64,000 nucleotides of DNA from Lycocorax pyrrhopterus obiensis (GCA_014706295.1 JACSVZ010000008.1:1178001-1242000); one strand, 5' to 3'. Counted from the first letter of the stretch, positions 1 to 13,270 are shown. Made by a program: numbers and translations. The notes: generated by a model not told the origin, from the sequence alone.

Positions 1-996
1 TGCCAGCCCCTTCAGCCTCATCCCAGGCGTTTATTTACCAGGGAAACATGGAAAACAGGGAGGAGAGGGGAGGTGTGCTGTGTGAGCGCGAGACCTGGAA
101 TGGTGAATGTGGACCTGCAGTCACCTGGCACTCGGAGCAGTGTGAGGGAAGGGTTTGGCTCTTTGGTCAAACACCGTGGGCTGGAAGGACCAAATAAATC
201 CTCATCCCCAGGTGTCCCTCAGGTGGATTTACCCATCTCCTCGTGCTATTTATTTAACACAGTCAGGAGCTGTGAGCACGTGCAACATCACCAAAGGTGC
301 AGTGGCCTTTAAAAGCATTATGGCACTGGAGCATTTGGATGAATCCAGCTAAAATTGGGCTAAATTACCCTCACACAGAATTATTGTGGTGTGGCTTGAA
401 GGAGGGAAAGACTTCCCTGGTTATTGCAGCACCTCTCCTCCTCCGAGGATGTGGCCGGAGTGGGAGGCTGGAAGAGCGATTCAGGGTTTGCCCCGAGCAG
501 TTTTTTTGTGGGGTTTCCATGTGGAGCTGCCCGTGTTTGCCACTGAGCTGAGGGATCTGTTGCAGGCAGACTGATGTGTGGGCGTGCACCTGTGGAACAG
601 AGTGTCAAATATTACGGGTGTGTAAATTTTAATCACTATGAGTCTTTTATTTCTGTGAGTTACGGCTTCTCTATCAAGTGGCTGTCTCAGGGTTTTTAAA
701 TATATCTGTTCTTTTATCGCTGCCTTTCAAGCACGTGGTTATCCTGGGTAAAAAGGGAAAGAAGGGAACGAGTTTGTGCTCTTTTAAGGGATCTCAGCCT
801 CTGGCTTTGGTCTGTTACCTTTGATATGAGACTGCAGTGACCAAATGCCCCAGTATCACTTATCAATCACCTATCAAAAGTGATTTTCCGTTTAATTGAA
901 GGATAAATGAAAACTGACTCCTCAGTTCCCCTGTTTTATTTGTTCATAGCTTCAACTTTTGTTTTAGGCTGGGGTATTTTTGGGTAACATTTTGAC

Positions 997-1235
997 ATAG
1001 AATCATTAAGGTTGGAAAAGACCTCCAAGATCGAGTCAACCATTAACCCAGCGCTGCCAAGGCACCTCTAAATCCATGTCCCCAGGTGCCACATCCACAT
1101 GGCTTTTCAACACTTCCAGGGATGGTGATTCCACCTCCTCCAGCAGCCCCTTCCAATGCCTGACCACCCTTCCTGTGAAGAAATATTTCCCCAAATCCAA
1201 TTTAAACCTTCCCTGGGGCAGCTGTTTTCTCTTGT
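997..1235 (-). mobile_element. CR1 LINE fragment, type D
   Basis: The minus-strand 3' end begins ATAGAATCATTAAGG, followed by the CR1 body (GGTTGGAAAAGACCTCCAAGATC and onward, read in segments). It is older than the type B copies by its many differences and is 5'-truncated near 1235. Confidence 0.88.
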
Positions 1236-2336
1236 GCTGAAATGCCTCCAGACTGTTTTGAAAAGCCAAGGAATGAAAGTGAGAGCTCTGAAAAGCAAGG
1301 GAGGAGGTTTGCAACTAGGAAATAAATTTGGATGGCAGGACCTAAAAGCTATTGGGGGCAGGTGAGCAAAATGTGTCTTTTCTCAGTGTATTCCACTGGG
1401 AACATCTGTGTTTTAAGGGAGATTATTTTAACTGTCTTGGAAGGGCTGTGAAAAATGAATAAATCAGAGTTTTGCTCACAAAAAGCTTTGAGTACCAAAA
1501 AAGGGTCAGTTTGCACTCCTGGAATTGCAGCCGTAATTCCAGGTTAAGAGGTGCTGAGCCAAAATTTGGGACAAACAGTGCAGCTCGGCAGGGCAGGCTG
1601 TGTCCTTCCACAGAACGCTTAGGGGAGAAGCAGTTTGCATTTGGGTTTGTTTGCTTTTGAGATTGAAACTTGTTATTTATCGAGGGAAGAGTGAGGCACA
1701 TTAGGCAGGCGTGCCCTGAAGGGTGTTTGGGCTTTTCAGTATTTTATCCAGGGTAAATACGAAACCCTTCCCTTCTCTTTGGCCGCTCTTTGTTCACATC
1801 TGGCCTTCAGAAGGACCGGGGTAAGGGAGCGCGTGCGAGGATAAACTGCCAGCATCTCCCACTCTTGGCAGATTTTCCTGAGTTTCACCTTAACTCCTTG
1901 AGTTCCTCAAAAATCAAAGTGAGCAAACCACGCCTTCTGTTGTTTCCCCCGAGGATCCCAGACGTCTCTCTCCCTCCTTTTTTCAGCCTCCTGATGAATC
2001 AGGCAGAGCTGTTCGTTTTTTGGGAGCTGTCCAGCTGAGGGGGAGAGTGTGGGATCAGTGCTCGTTCTGGGGTGACACAATCCTGCGTGTGCCTTTGGGC
2101 TGAAGCAGAGCTTACATCAGACAAAATACCCGTGAGTCACACGAGAATCGAGGCTGTGCTGGGGTTCTGGAGGTCACCTCTCCATCCCCCTGAGCAGGGA
2201 TGAATATTACAGTTGTAAATATCTTGGAAAGCCAGGAGAAATATGTGTCTGTGTATATATTTTTCAAGGTTTTATATGGTTTTTTGAGGATGTGCGTCTC
2301 CCCTTGGGAGTAGGTCCACCTACAAAATCCTAATTA

Positions 2337-2372
2337 TATTAATAATAATAACGATAATAATAATATTAATAG
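2337..2372. repeat. AAT-type simple repeat
   Basis: Imperfect ATT/AAT triplets (ATTAATAATAATAACGATAA and on), followed by an A10 run. Confidence 0.85.
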
Positions 2373-2587
2373 GAAAAAAAAAATCCAAACTAGTTTTCTA
2401 TTCTCCCAGAGAGGAGGCGCCTGGAAAAAACCCATTTATTTTGCTTTGGCTGCAGAGTTTTGTTGTGTAGGTCACAGAGGAGATAGTTGGGAACGACCAT
2501 CCCTGTGCAGGCAGAGCATTTCCTCTAGGATAATTCACGAGGGACTCTCCACTTCTCCTTTCAAGGGGAATGCTGGCAGTTTGGTGA

Positions 2588-2643
2588 CAAGGTGGACTGG
2601 ATGATCCTGGAGGGTTTTTCCAACCTCAGTGACTCTGGGATGT
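2588..2643 (+). mobile_element. CR1 tail scrap
   Basis: About 55 bp resembling the last part of CR1 (GGACTGGATGATCCTGGAGG, then TTTTTCCAACCTCAGTGACTC). It is very short and could be an ancient 3' end. Confidence 0.65.
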
Positions 2644-5122
2644 CCCCAGGCTGCCACTCTCTGGCTCTCAGTGCTCTGCGCCTTCCTCTCATCCGGGTTT
2701 TAGTCCCTACCTTTAAAGCCCAGGGAAAGTTTCTTTATCCTTTTTTCAGCCGCTCTCAGTTCTCTCAGCCCCTCTCTGCCCCCAGGCTGCTGTTACAGAT
2801 TTCAGCACTCACCTCCTTTCTTTCCATTCCCTGCTTTACCAAACGCTCCTGCAGCCAGGGTGGAAGCTGGGATGGAGCTCTGCTCTTATCTCCAGTAATC
2901 CCTCCTCTGGAGTGTGCCTTGATTTAAATCCAAGAGGTGTGACTGAAGTCACCGCTTCAGGCTGCAGACATTGTACGGCGTTGATTCCTGGCTTCAAGCC
3001 CAGTTTCAAAACCCTTTCTTAAAAGCCAGTGTTAAAAAGCAGTTTCAGGAGGTCATTTTTTGGTAGCAGGTCCCTGCCAGGGAGGTAGGGCCAGCTTGGT
3101 GAATACTTTCTGCTTTTTGGGCACCTGAGCACAGGTTTGTGCTGGTGTCAGACTCTCCTAAATAAACCTTGGCGCTGGAAATCCCCCCCTCCCAGCAAGA
3201 GGATTTCCAGGGTCCTGTTTTGGGGAGGCTGTCCCGGTGACTGCCCCAGTTCTGTCACATTGGGACTGCCTCCCCCAGAGGCTTTTAGGGGAGGTGAAAT
3301 CAGTTTGTTCGACTCAGAACGGGTTTGCTGAAGCGTGAGAAGGGACTTGTGGTGTCACCAGATGCAGCCGGAGGTTTGAGAGTCAGAATTCAGGTCTTGC
3401 TTCATTTACCTTCCTCTTGGGTTTTATCCAACAAGGAAAAAAGCTCACTGGAGGGTTTTTGGGAGTGGGATACGGATGAGGCTCCGCAGGGCCATCAGTC
3501 TCCAGGCTGACCGGGTGCCCTGTGTGCAGTTCCTCTTCATTTGCTCAACTCTGAAAGATGGAGCTTTAAACTCCTGCTGCAGGTGCCAGCTTAAAACCAA
3601 ATCAGTCTGGAAAATGCTGTCAGAATTAATTTGGCTTTTCCCAGGGAGACATCTGAGGAAAAATGGTATTTTCTCTGTATTCGAAGCACTCTCGCAACAA
3701 TTTGCAGTGGGAGAACAACTTGAAGTTTGGCAAAATATGCATTATTTATTTTTTTCCTCACTGATACTGTAGTTATTCTGTCAGAATGTTCCTGAATTTG
3801 GGTAAGGGATAAACCTGTCAGGGCTTACAGTTCCCACATGCTCAGGGGCTTGGCACTGTGTTGCAGGGTAACTTGTGATGCATCTCAGGTGCCATTTTTG
3901 AAATGTATTCAGCATTGCTCAGGAAAACCTGCAGATCCAGACTGGTATTTCCTGAAGAAAACTTCCTGCAAACAATCATTCCTCAGTTTTCAGAGCAGAG
4001 CTTGAATAGCATCCAACAAATCAAGCTGCAGTCCAAGTGTGAAGCAGGCACAGATGAAATCAAATATCGAATAGTCATTCATGAATCCTGCACCCAGTTG
4101 AGGGAATCCTCCTCCCACCCCTCCTGGCATTTCTGGAGTTGTGTGATGGAATTTATATCCTAGGAATACATGAGCTCGTGCTGAACCCTGCTTTTTTATA
4201 TTCCTCGTTTTTCACCAGAAGCGTTTGTATTTTTCAACCTGGCATGGAAATGTGATGAATAATTATTAGTGCCTTCATGGCAGAACCAGCCTTTTTTTTT
4301 TCTCCCTAAGGGTCCAGGACTTGAAGAGGGCCCAGTAATGTGAATGATGCTCAAATCCATTGCTCTTATCCGTGTTTCAAAGGCACTGCTGGGATAGACA
4401 GGAAAAAAAATAAGGAATTAGGCCTTCCAGGTGTCTCCTGGGTATGGAGAAATACAAGGCAGGAATGTCCCTGGCTCATTCCCTGTGTTCAAGGCTTTAC
4501 TGAACAACAGAAGAAACTCTGTTATTGTATAGAAATCCACTTGGGGTTCTCAGATACCCTCTTGGATATTCTTGTATCTTTAAAATTAGGATTTGTTTGG
4601 ATTTGGGAGCCGTGGAAGATTTTTGCTTGAAGCAACAAGTGCTCTTTCCCCTGTGCTGGGAGGAAAAAGGGAGAGCTGATAATGCATTGCAAAAAATTTA
4701 GTCTATTACATAAATTACACCCAGGCTGGTGAGTTCCTCAGGTCAGCTTAATCTGTTTTGTTCTGTGCCCGGAAAGGAAAAACGACCATTTAATTATTGG
4801 GAGAAAAAAAAACGATCCTCCTGATTGAGGGAGTCACATGAGTGCAATTTACTTTGTCCTTCCATTCATTTGAGGGACGTGGATGCAGCTCAGCCAGAGA
4901 TGTTATTTAAAGTTTAATTGGGTGGACTCAGAGTGACAAAGCCCCCAATGTCCCCATCAAAACAAAACCCCTGTGCTTTGCTGGTGGTGTCATAGGGGAC
5001 AAAATTGATCCTGCTTTGTTCAGACGTGCTTCAATCATCTGCATTTTTACTCTTCTGCGCTTGAATGATCCGTGTTCCACTTGGCGTCCTGGGGAGGTTA
5101 TTCAGGAATTCACCAGAGCACA

Positions 5123-5270
5123 GACCCTGGCGCAGGTTCCCCATCCCTGGAAGTGGCCAAGGCCAGGTTTTGGAGCAATCCGGGATAGTGGAGGGTGTCC
5201 CTGCCCATGGCAGCGGGTGGAATGAGATGAGTTTTAAGGTCTCTTCCGAACTATTCCATGATTTTCCATG
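5123..5270 (+). mobile_element. CR1 LINE 3' end, type A, diverged
   Basis: Contains CCATCCCTGGAAGTGGCCAA, CCCTGCCCATGGCAGCGGGT and a degenerate tail TTCCATGATTTTCCATG. More diverged than the later type A copies. Confidence 0.85.
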
Positions 5271-5880
5271 TATAGATGACTTTCCAGGCACTATCTCCAT
5301 GATTCCTGAAATCAGGGCGGAGATGCACCAGGAGCAATTCAGTGTCAGCCTGTTTAAAGAAGGGCTGTGAGAAAACTCCAACCCTAAATCCTGGCTGTAG
5401 TTTTAGTATTGCGACTATTCCTCATTCTGCAGTGTTAACACTCCGCAGCCACCCGAGGAGAAGATTCCCGGCGGCTGGGGCACAGCCCCGTGAATAATTC
5501 CATGAATAATGCGGACCATTACCAGTTTGCGTTTCCAAGCAAACACCAGCGTTAGCACATCTTCATCGGACCGGCTCTGGAGTCGAGCAGCCACTTAGCA
5601 ATTGAAACTTTAATTGCTCCACAATTGAATTTGCAACTACAATGTAATTAGCACGAAGAGTTTAATTTGGGAAGGCTCTGGCTGAGAGGCTCGGGGATGT
5701 GTGCTGGGGACCGGGGCAGCAAGGGAAGCTGTTCCCTCTTGGATTTCATGGAATATCCCCAAAGATCGTTGAAGTCCAACTCCTAGGACTAGTTTTTCAT
5801 AGGAAAAGCTTAATTTCATAAAGTTTTGGTGCATCTCCCTGAAATCTTGCAAAGCAAGAGGGTGAGGTGAGGCTCTGGTA

Positions 5881-5931
5881 CGGGTTGCCCAGAGCAGCTG
5901 TGGCTGCCCCATCCCTGGAAGTGTCCAAGGA
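5881..5931 (+). mobile_element. CR1 internal scrap, type A
   Basis: About 50 bp (GTTGCCCAGAGCAGCTGTGG, then CTGCCCCATCCCTGGAAGTG) of the CR1 3' region, with no tail. Confidence 0.7.
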
Positions 5932-7908
5932 AAAAGAGCCAAAAGAACTGAGACTTGTGAGTGGCTGCAGAACCCAAAATATTTTGAGTTCTGCGTGGTT
6001 AAAGGGATTTTTGGAGGTATTTCTGTTGGGAGCAGGCTGGTGGCTTGTGGAGGCATTGATCTCTTTTATTGATCCTTGATCTGGTCACCTTCTCGTGTTC
6101 ATCGTGGAGAGGCAATGGCTGGAGCCCTTGGGGCTGGAGAATTGAAGACACTGAGATTTTTATTTTATGCTCTATTTGAAAAATCATATGCAGTGCCCGT
6201 CATTATGGAATAGTTTCTTGCAGCTGACAGAAAAGTGCATCATTCATATGCCAGCTAAATCTCCCCAAAATCAGCTCAAGCTGTAAATTAAATATAATGT
6301 TGAATTCAATAATGCTCAATATTTAGACTGAAAAGCAGCATTTTCTGATTCTCCTGCCTGGAGAGAAGCATCTCTTGCATTATTTAGTGTTTGTCTGATG
6401 GAGATGCCAAGGCAAGTTGCAGATGTATCTCCATTAATTGATCAATATTGTGTTGCATTTCATTTGCTTTCTTTATCTGGTTGATACAGCAGAACAATTT
6501 GTTTTTCTCCATGGAAAAGTGCAATGTATAGGCTGCCAGGTAGGAAAAGAAAATGGGAAAAATCCTACAGCAGTCCTTTGACCTTTCAATGCCACGAGAG
6601 GTGAATTTTGCTCACGGTCTGGGCATCTTATGGGGAGGTGTTTAATGTTCCAGATTGCTTCGTTACACAGCAGGAGAATGTAATTCTAAATAAATTGTAA
6701 TTAAAGAGCATATTAATTACTAAACCACAGTGGAAGAGGGGCAGCCTCTCCGTGCCTCTGCTCCTGCTCCAGTGTCAAAGGTGGGATACCTCCACCTTTC
6801 GACTCCAGCCTTACCCAGGCTCCTGTCCTGTTCAATCCTTCTCTTGTGCACTTGGAAAAAATGGATCTGTTTTCTCCTGCAGCAGCTGAGTTTGGCTAAT
6901 GAAGTGTCTGGTGGGCTGGTTTGTGGCTTGGTGGAAAGATGCAGTGTCTGAGGAGGATCGGGGAGGTGCTCAGCTCTGGAAAAGCACTTTGGAAAAGGGA
7001 TGGGGGAGCAGCAGGGGTGGGCTCGGAGCCCTGGAACACCCTCAGCACTGTACCTGGGACAGTGGGGACCAGGCAAAGGGGATCACATGGCTCTGACCCT
7101 CTCTTGAGCCAGTCAGTCTCTTCCTAAAGATCTCTTAGGAACTGGATCCCGCTGAGTCCAGAGGCTGCAGAGCTGGAGCAGCTCATCCTTGCAGGAACCC
7201 CACAGGGACAGCCCCAGGGCCCCATTAAAACCCCAGTACAGCCGTGCCCAGGCACTGCTTGTGTTCTGCAAGGGAGACCTTTCCCCTGGAGACAGTGGGT
7301 GAGATATCTGCACTCACACGTAAATAACTTCGGCATTTTGCAAGTTGATCTCCTCTTCTGCAAGAGAAATTAATTTGGTTTTGTTTTTTTAGAACATCGT
7401 TTTATCCGTTCTTGCCAATACCTGCAATATCATGCTGGGAAATCTTCTCAATACTTTCAAAACAAGTATTTTAATTTCATCACCAATGTGTTTCATGTGC
7501 CCCCCAACACTTGGGAATAATGCGATCCCATCCACGCATTCCTGCTCAGAATTGTCCGTATTTCTTTGGAACCCATGAGCCAAAAGTGAGGTAAAGTCAT
7601 TCCCTTTGCAGGTTTTTGTTGTAGAGCTTTTTCTGACAGAGCTTTTTGCAGAAAAAGCTGCTGAAACTCACTTCTGTTGAACAAAAAACTACATCCTTCA
7701 AAATAATTTAAGAATCTCTGAAGTGTGTGGGGCCCCACTAAAAGGTTCACATCACTCATTCTGGAGATAAGCATCTATTTTTGTGCTTCTTATTGGATTG
7801 ATAGTTAATATGAAGAAATGAATCAAGCATTTATAAAAACGATCATAAAAATTAACTTGCAATGAAGACATTTGAATCCCCCCCAACTCTGCTTCCGTAT
7901 TACAGAAA

Positions 7909-8294
7909 CGCTGCCGCCGTTTTACACTCCCACAGCCCAGGTAATCCTCAGGTCACAGTAATTACCAAACAGCCACTTTCAGCTGGATAAATAATCATCT
8001 TTTCCCACCTAAACGAGTCTGTGTTTCAGTTCTCTGATTGTATTCCGTGATCCCTTAGGCTGTTTCCCAGTTTGGGGTGTGAGGGGAGGCTTTTTGGTGG
8101 CCACTAAGATGGGAAACCTTCGCTCCTTTTTCCCGCCCTTTTTTTTTGGCGGGAATAGCCCCGTTGGAATGGCCCCCTCACGTCTGTCCCCTCTTCCTTC
8201 CCTTCTCCTGGCTCTTGCTTTTCACATCTGGCTCTTCAAACCCCTGAAGATTTAAAAGGTTGGTCACTTCCAACCTCCCAGGGTGGTCCTGAGC
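7909..8294 (+). repeat. Duplicated ~390-bp segment, copy 1
   Basis: This block runs from CGCTGCCGCCGTTTTAC to GGGTGGTCCTGAGC and recurs 3.02 kb downstream in the same orientation at about 96% identity (roughly 15 differences by eye). It is not CR1. Inside it, TTCCCGCC (8130-8137) and GGCGGGAA (8148-8155) form a perfect inverted pair around a CT9 loop. No target-site duplication flanks this copy, so it is either the source locus or an older insertion. Its identity is unknown. Confidence 0.9.
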
Positions 8295-8827
8295 TCCCTT
8301 CTTTCCACCCAGCCTTGGATTTTAACCCCTCTTCACACATCCCTTCCCGGCATGGTACAGGTAAGCTGATAAGGCAGATTTTCCCTCATAAAACGAGATA
8401 TTCAGAAAGGCAAGGGGTGCAGAGAGGGGAGTTAAATAACAGCCATGGGTCAGAGTAATTTTCTTTTTGATAATAGTTCTGTTATTCATAGATGAGTGTT
8501 CTCAGGGATTAGTTTCTCAGGGAAAATGAGCAAAATTACCCTGCCGTTTTCATGTGTGGTGTTAAAGACCTAAATCTTCTCCTTTTTGAACACAAAAAAT
8601 TGGGGGGAATTTCACCTGAAAGTGTAATACATGAAACAAAGTTCACGCTGAGTTTAGTGTACTGTGTGTCCTGACCGTGCAGATGCTCCACTAAAAAACC
8701 CTCAGGTGTTGAAAGTTTCTGTATGCAACAGTTGCTTTTGACCTTCTTCTGAGTTTATGTGCTCTCCTTCATAATACATTTAATTCCTTTTGAAGTTGTA
8801 GGGCTGTGGTGTTTTGTGTTCACAGTA

Positions 8828-8951
8828 CAGAATCCCAGGATGGTTTGGGCTGGAAGGGACCTTAAAGCCCACCCAGTCCCACCCCCTGCCATGGGCAGGG
8901 ACACCTTCCACTGTCCCAGGTTGCTCCAAGCCCCAATGTCCAACCTGGCCT
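8828..8951 (-). mobile_element. CR1 LINE 3' end, type A
   Basis: CAGAATCCCAGGATGGTTTG at the tail, then the canonical type A region. It is truncated after about 125 bp and lies 115 bp upstream of the PRKG1 exon's acceptor. Confidence 0.92.
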
Positions 8952-9014
8952 GTAATCAAATACATTTTAAAACTCAAATCTGAAAAATGTTATTCTTCCT
9001 TTTAAAATGCCTGA

Positions 9015-9260
<246 letters not shown>

Positions 9261-10918
9261 TGAATTAAACTGTTTAAGGTATGGATTTAGGTGTGGAATT
9301 TAGCCGCTGTGTGTGTGAAGAAGATGCAGAGGAAATGCTTCCTTCAGTCACTCAGGTTGATCCTCCCCCACGCAGAGGAGCCTGACGCTTACACCACAGT
9401 TTTCCTTACAATTCCTGCTGAATCTCATGATAATTTTTTTTGTTGTTGTTGCTTAGAAGAGCCTTTCTGACCTGTGTTAAGTCTTCAAGGGAAACTCAAT
9501 AAGCCAAGCTTAGTTTTTTGTTCAGGACAAGTCATTGTTTTCCCACTAAGCTGACTAAAATAAATCAGGAAAGAGAATCTGGATGGCACTTGACCCCCTG
9601 CTCTAAACTTCTCAGCACTTCTCCTGTAATCTGTTTTCTTTTATGAATGTTCTGGGCAAAGGCTTGTCTGGCACAATTAAGTAGAGGAAATAAATCACAT
9701 TGCCACGTACAACTTGAATAGGTTTTTGTTTAAATTCGGATGCAGAGTTGAGATGTGGGATATAGGATACCAGATAGGTGTCTGAAGCAGAGAGAGATAA
9801 ATGGTTGTGTGGTTCTAAGGGGAAGGAGTCAGAAGGGTACAGATGGCACAGAATAACCCAAACAAGTGGTACAAACTTGAATAATACAAACTGGTGGTAT
9901 TCTTGTACCAGAATAATGAGCTGTGCAAGTCCCTGCTCAGAAGAAAGCTTTTTCCAAACACCTAATTGTGCTTCAAAAAGAGAGAGAGGAAAAGAACAAA
10001 TGGGCAGGAATGAGGAAGCAGGAACAGATAAGTGGATTATTTTCTGCAGGACGTGCTGTTTTCTGTAGTGCCGAAGGACGTGACCGATGGTCTCTGTTCT
10101 CACCTGTGCAAACCCTGCCTTTTCACAGGTGCTGGGTACCTCAGGTGATGGTGATAAATTCACATAAGCAGCAGCTTTGTGTGATAAATACAGCTGGGGA
10201 AGGTTGGAAAGAGCAGAGAGAAAGGGCAAATCCTGGAAAAGGCAGTGAGAGGATGGCTGTTGTTTAGTTCCCCTTAGGAATGCAGAGCTAAAAGGCACCT
10301 GATCCTCCGCTCCCACGAGTGGAATCCCCCATAACCACTCTGCCCCCATGGCCATTCTCACCTGGTTGTGCAAGGGACTCCCACAGGGACTTGCACACAG
10401 CAGGTTTTGCTGTCAGATTTCCTCTTACTGCCTTCTCCAGGCCCTCAGGCTCCCCTCCTGAGCAAACCTCCAGGCTGGCACGTGGCACTCAGCTGTCTCA
10501 AATCCCTTTGTCCTGGTTAAACTGGGGGCAGCAGTAAGGTCACTGCTCCAGCCATCCTCAGAGAGACCCTGCCCCCAGGAAGCGGAGCGCGTGTTCTTGT
10601 TACCCTGGTCCTTTCCCACCAGCATTGTGTAATTAGAGTTCTGCTGGGCTTTAATCTCCTTCCCAGGGCCAGCGAGGGACTTGGAGGAATTTTATCTCTT
10701 GTTCGTGCACAGATCAGTAGCAGTTGTGGTTGTAATGAGCTTGGGGAGCTGCTGCAGCTCGCCCTCGCTGAGCTGAGGGCCTGGAGGCATTCACATCACC
10801 TCAGGGCATGGTGTTGACTTAGCTGATCCTACACGGCTTCAAACACCTGTTTGTTCCTTTGGGAAATGAGCAATAAATGTGGTAAATCCCTAGAAAGGTG
10901 AATGGTGGCAAATATTCT

Positions 10919-10931
10919 GCCTGGGGATAAC
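10919..10931. repeat. Target-site duplication, left arm (13 bp)
   Basis: GCCTGGGGATAAC, identical to 11327-11339, directly abuts the left end of the duplicated segment. Confidence 0.88.
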
Positions 10932-11326
10932 CGCTGCCGCCATTTTACACTCCCACAGCCCAGCTAATCCTCAGGTCACAGTAATTACCAAACAGCCACT
11001 TTCAGCTGGATAAATAATCATCTTTTCCCACCTAAACGAGTCTGTATTTCAGTTCTCTGATTGTATTCCGTGATCCCTTAGGCTGTTTCCCAGTTTGGGG
11101 TGTGAGGGGAGGCTTTTTGGTGGCCGCTAAGACCGGAAACCTTCGCTCCTTTTTCCCGCCGTTTTTTTTTTGGCGGGAATAGCCCCGTTGGAATGGCCCC
11201 CACATGTCTGTCCCCTCTTCCTTCCCTTCTCCCGGCTCTTGCTTTTCACATCTGGCTCTTCAAACCCCCGAAGCTTTAAAAGGTTGGTCACTTCCAATCT
11301 CCCAGGGTGGTCCTGAGCCCTGTTAA
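10932..11326 (+). mobile_element. Duplicated ~390-bp segment, copy 2, inserted with 13-bp target duplication
   Basis: Near-identical copy of 7909-8294 placed downstream of the PRKG1 exon. It is bracketed by a perfect 13-bp direct repeat, GCCTGGGGATAAC, at 10919-10931 and 11327-11339, the signature of staggered-cut insertion. The homology ends at about 11318, followed by 8 bp (CCTGTTAA) absent from copy 1. There is no poly-A tail, terminal inverted repeat or TG...CA end, so it is not an LTR or a recognised DNA transposon. The TTCCCGCC/GGCGGGAA pair is kept at 11153-11160 and 11172-11179. It could be a templated or retroposed insertion, or a member of an uncharacterised dispersed repeat. Confidence 0.88.
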
Positions 11327-11339
11327 GCCTGGGGATAAC
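11327..11339. repeat. Target-site duplication, right arm (13 bp)
   Basis: GCCTGGGGATAAC, identical to 10919-10931, directly abuts the right end of the inserted segment. Confidence 0.88.
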
Positions 11340-13085
11340 TTTGATCACCCCAAGGTTCATTCCAGGAGAAATGAAATTGGTGACTGTAGTGAGAACAGAC
11401 ACTCAGTCAACACTGGTGGTGAAGAAGTGTCAGGGAGCGTCATCCGGCTCCCATTTGGAGACACACTTTAACTCAGGGCTTCCCAGCGTTCAGGAGAGAG
11501 CTTTCCATCACCTCCGGAGCGTCAGGAGTGTGTTTTGATGTGCCTGCCTGTACTTGATTACGAGGACATTAAGTGCTGCTTTCTGAGGGAGGAAGTTGCG
11601 GCAGAGGCTGAGTGAAGGATGGATTTATGGGGGTGTGGAGCTCAGCGTTGCGGCTGGGCCATAATGAGGTGTCAGCTGAGTTGACACCTCCTGCTGCAGC
11701 TGGGTTTTATGTGCACCCTGGCTTTGGTTTGTAAATAATAAAGATTTTAGTGTCATTACTCACTATTAGTCTACACGGGCTCTTCAGCTCGTGCTCACTC
11801 TGCAGGAGCAAACTTCAAATATAAATCACGGGAGAAAGGGCTTTGTCTTTGCAATAGAATTTAGGAGACATTAAAATTTAATGATTCTGATCCGACTCCT
11901 GCCTCATAAGGACCTCTTTAATAAGGCAGTCCAGGGCTTTGCAAAGCCTACCCCAGAAGCACTACTATATTTTTTCCCCATTATTGCAGTCTTAAATAAA
12001 AGCAGGGTGGGGTTTGAGTTCAAGCAGGGCCTGGGAAGAACCCAAACCCTTGGGTGTTGAGGAGCACTGGGGAAGGCAGGGGCACATCTCCTGACACGTG
12101 GCCTTAAGAGAAATGTACAATCTTTGACATCCGATTTTGGTTTGGTTATTCTGCAGCGTTTGCTTTGCATTTCCAGATACTACAGAAAGAATAATAGTGG
12201 GGGGTTTGGGGGGTTTTTTGGTTTGCTTTTTCTTCTTCTTCTGGTAGAAACTGGTCAGTCTGCTCCAGGTATGCAATTGTCAAGGCTTTCTGTCTCCTTG
12301 ATGCTCACAGATCACATTCCATGGCACACTCAGTGAAATCCAAATCAGCTGCTAATTTCTCCCTCTCTCTGTGTTGATTATCCAGAGTTCTAGAGTGCCT
12401 GCATGCAAACCTGGATGCTGCTTGCAATTCAAAACAGAACCACAGACTTTCCTTCCTGATTCCAACAAATAATTAAGTCCAGAATGAGGAAAACACCACT
12501 TGCTACGGCTACACTTAAAATGATGTCTCTGATCCTCTGTTTTTAGAGACATGGATGGAAAAAAGAGCTATGAGAGGTCAGCAAAAAGAGACAAAAAAGA
12601 CAAAAATCCCCGTAGCTGAATTGAGGTTGTGTTTAAAACATTGTGATTCTTCATTTTGATAACAGAAAAGATGTGGGAGGAAGTGAAATTAATCTGCCGT
12701 TAATATTGTGCAGAAGTGCTCATTCCTCTTAAAGAACAATGTGTGGAGCAGATTTTTGCAGGTGATTTAGGGTGGATTTTGTGGAGGGAGCAGATTCTCC
12801 ATCCTCTTGAGGACGTTCTGCTTATTTTAGAAGTGGTCTTAACATCTGAAATGGATTCTCTTGGGGGCAAAATTCAAATAAAACCATCCCCTAGAAACGT
12901 CTCCGTGCGAGGCTGATGATTTCAGGGGAGTTGCACTCCACAACAGCCCGTGTTTTCAGGAGAACTATTAGCAAAAAAAAAAAAAGCAAGCAGAGGCTGA
13001 AGTTATTAAACTCTAAATTATGTAAATCCTTTTGCTGGCCCTCAAAAGGCAGCACAAGAGTTCCTCAAGCTGCTGTGCTTGCCAG

Positions 13086-13270
13086 CTGCACTAATTGTAC
13101 AAAACCCGGCGCGGCGCAGCGGGATTAAGGCGGGAGCTCAGCTCGTTCCTTGCCAGGCCTGGATGAGTTTGGATTTTCCACTGCTGTTTTTGTTTTAATG
13201 GAGCCCTGCGCCCCGCTCGCTGCAGCCCCAGGAACGGCAGAACTTTGCGAGGGGCTCGGGAACGTGGATG
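13086..13270. other. Small CpG-rich cluster
   Basis: About 14 CpG in 185 bp, including CCCGGCGCGGCGCAGCGGG near 13105. Not CR1. Below the usual 200-bp island length. Confidence 0.5.

Noticed and set aside
7493..7774. 93-codon minus-strand ORF with a transposase-like look
   Set aside because: The resemblance was only impressionistic, with no catalytic motif or flanking inverted repeats.
10510..10640. Possible LTR fragment (TGTCCTGG at 10509, TTAAACTGGGGG following)
   Set aside because: The match is short and has no supporting LTR features.
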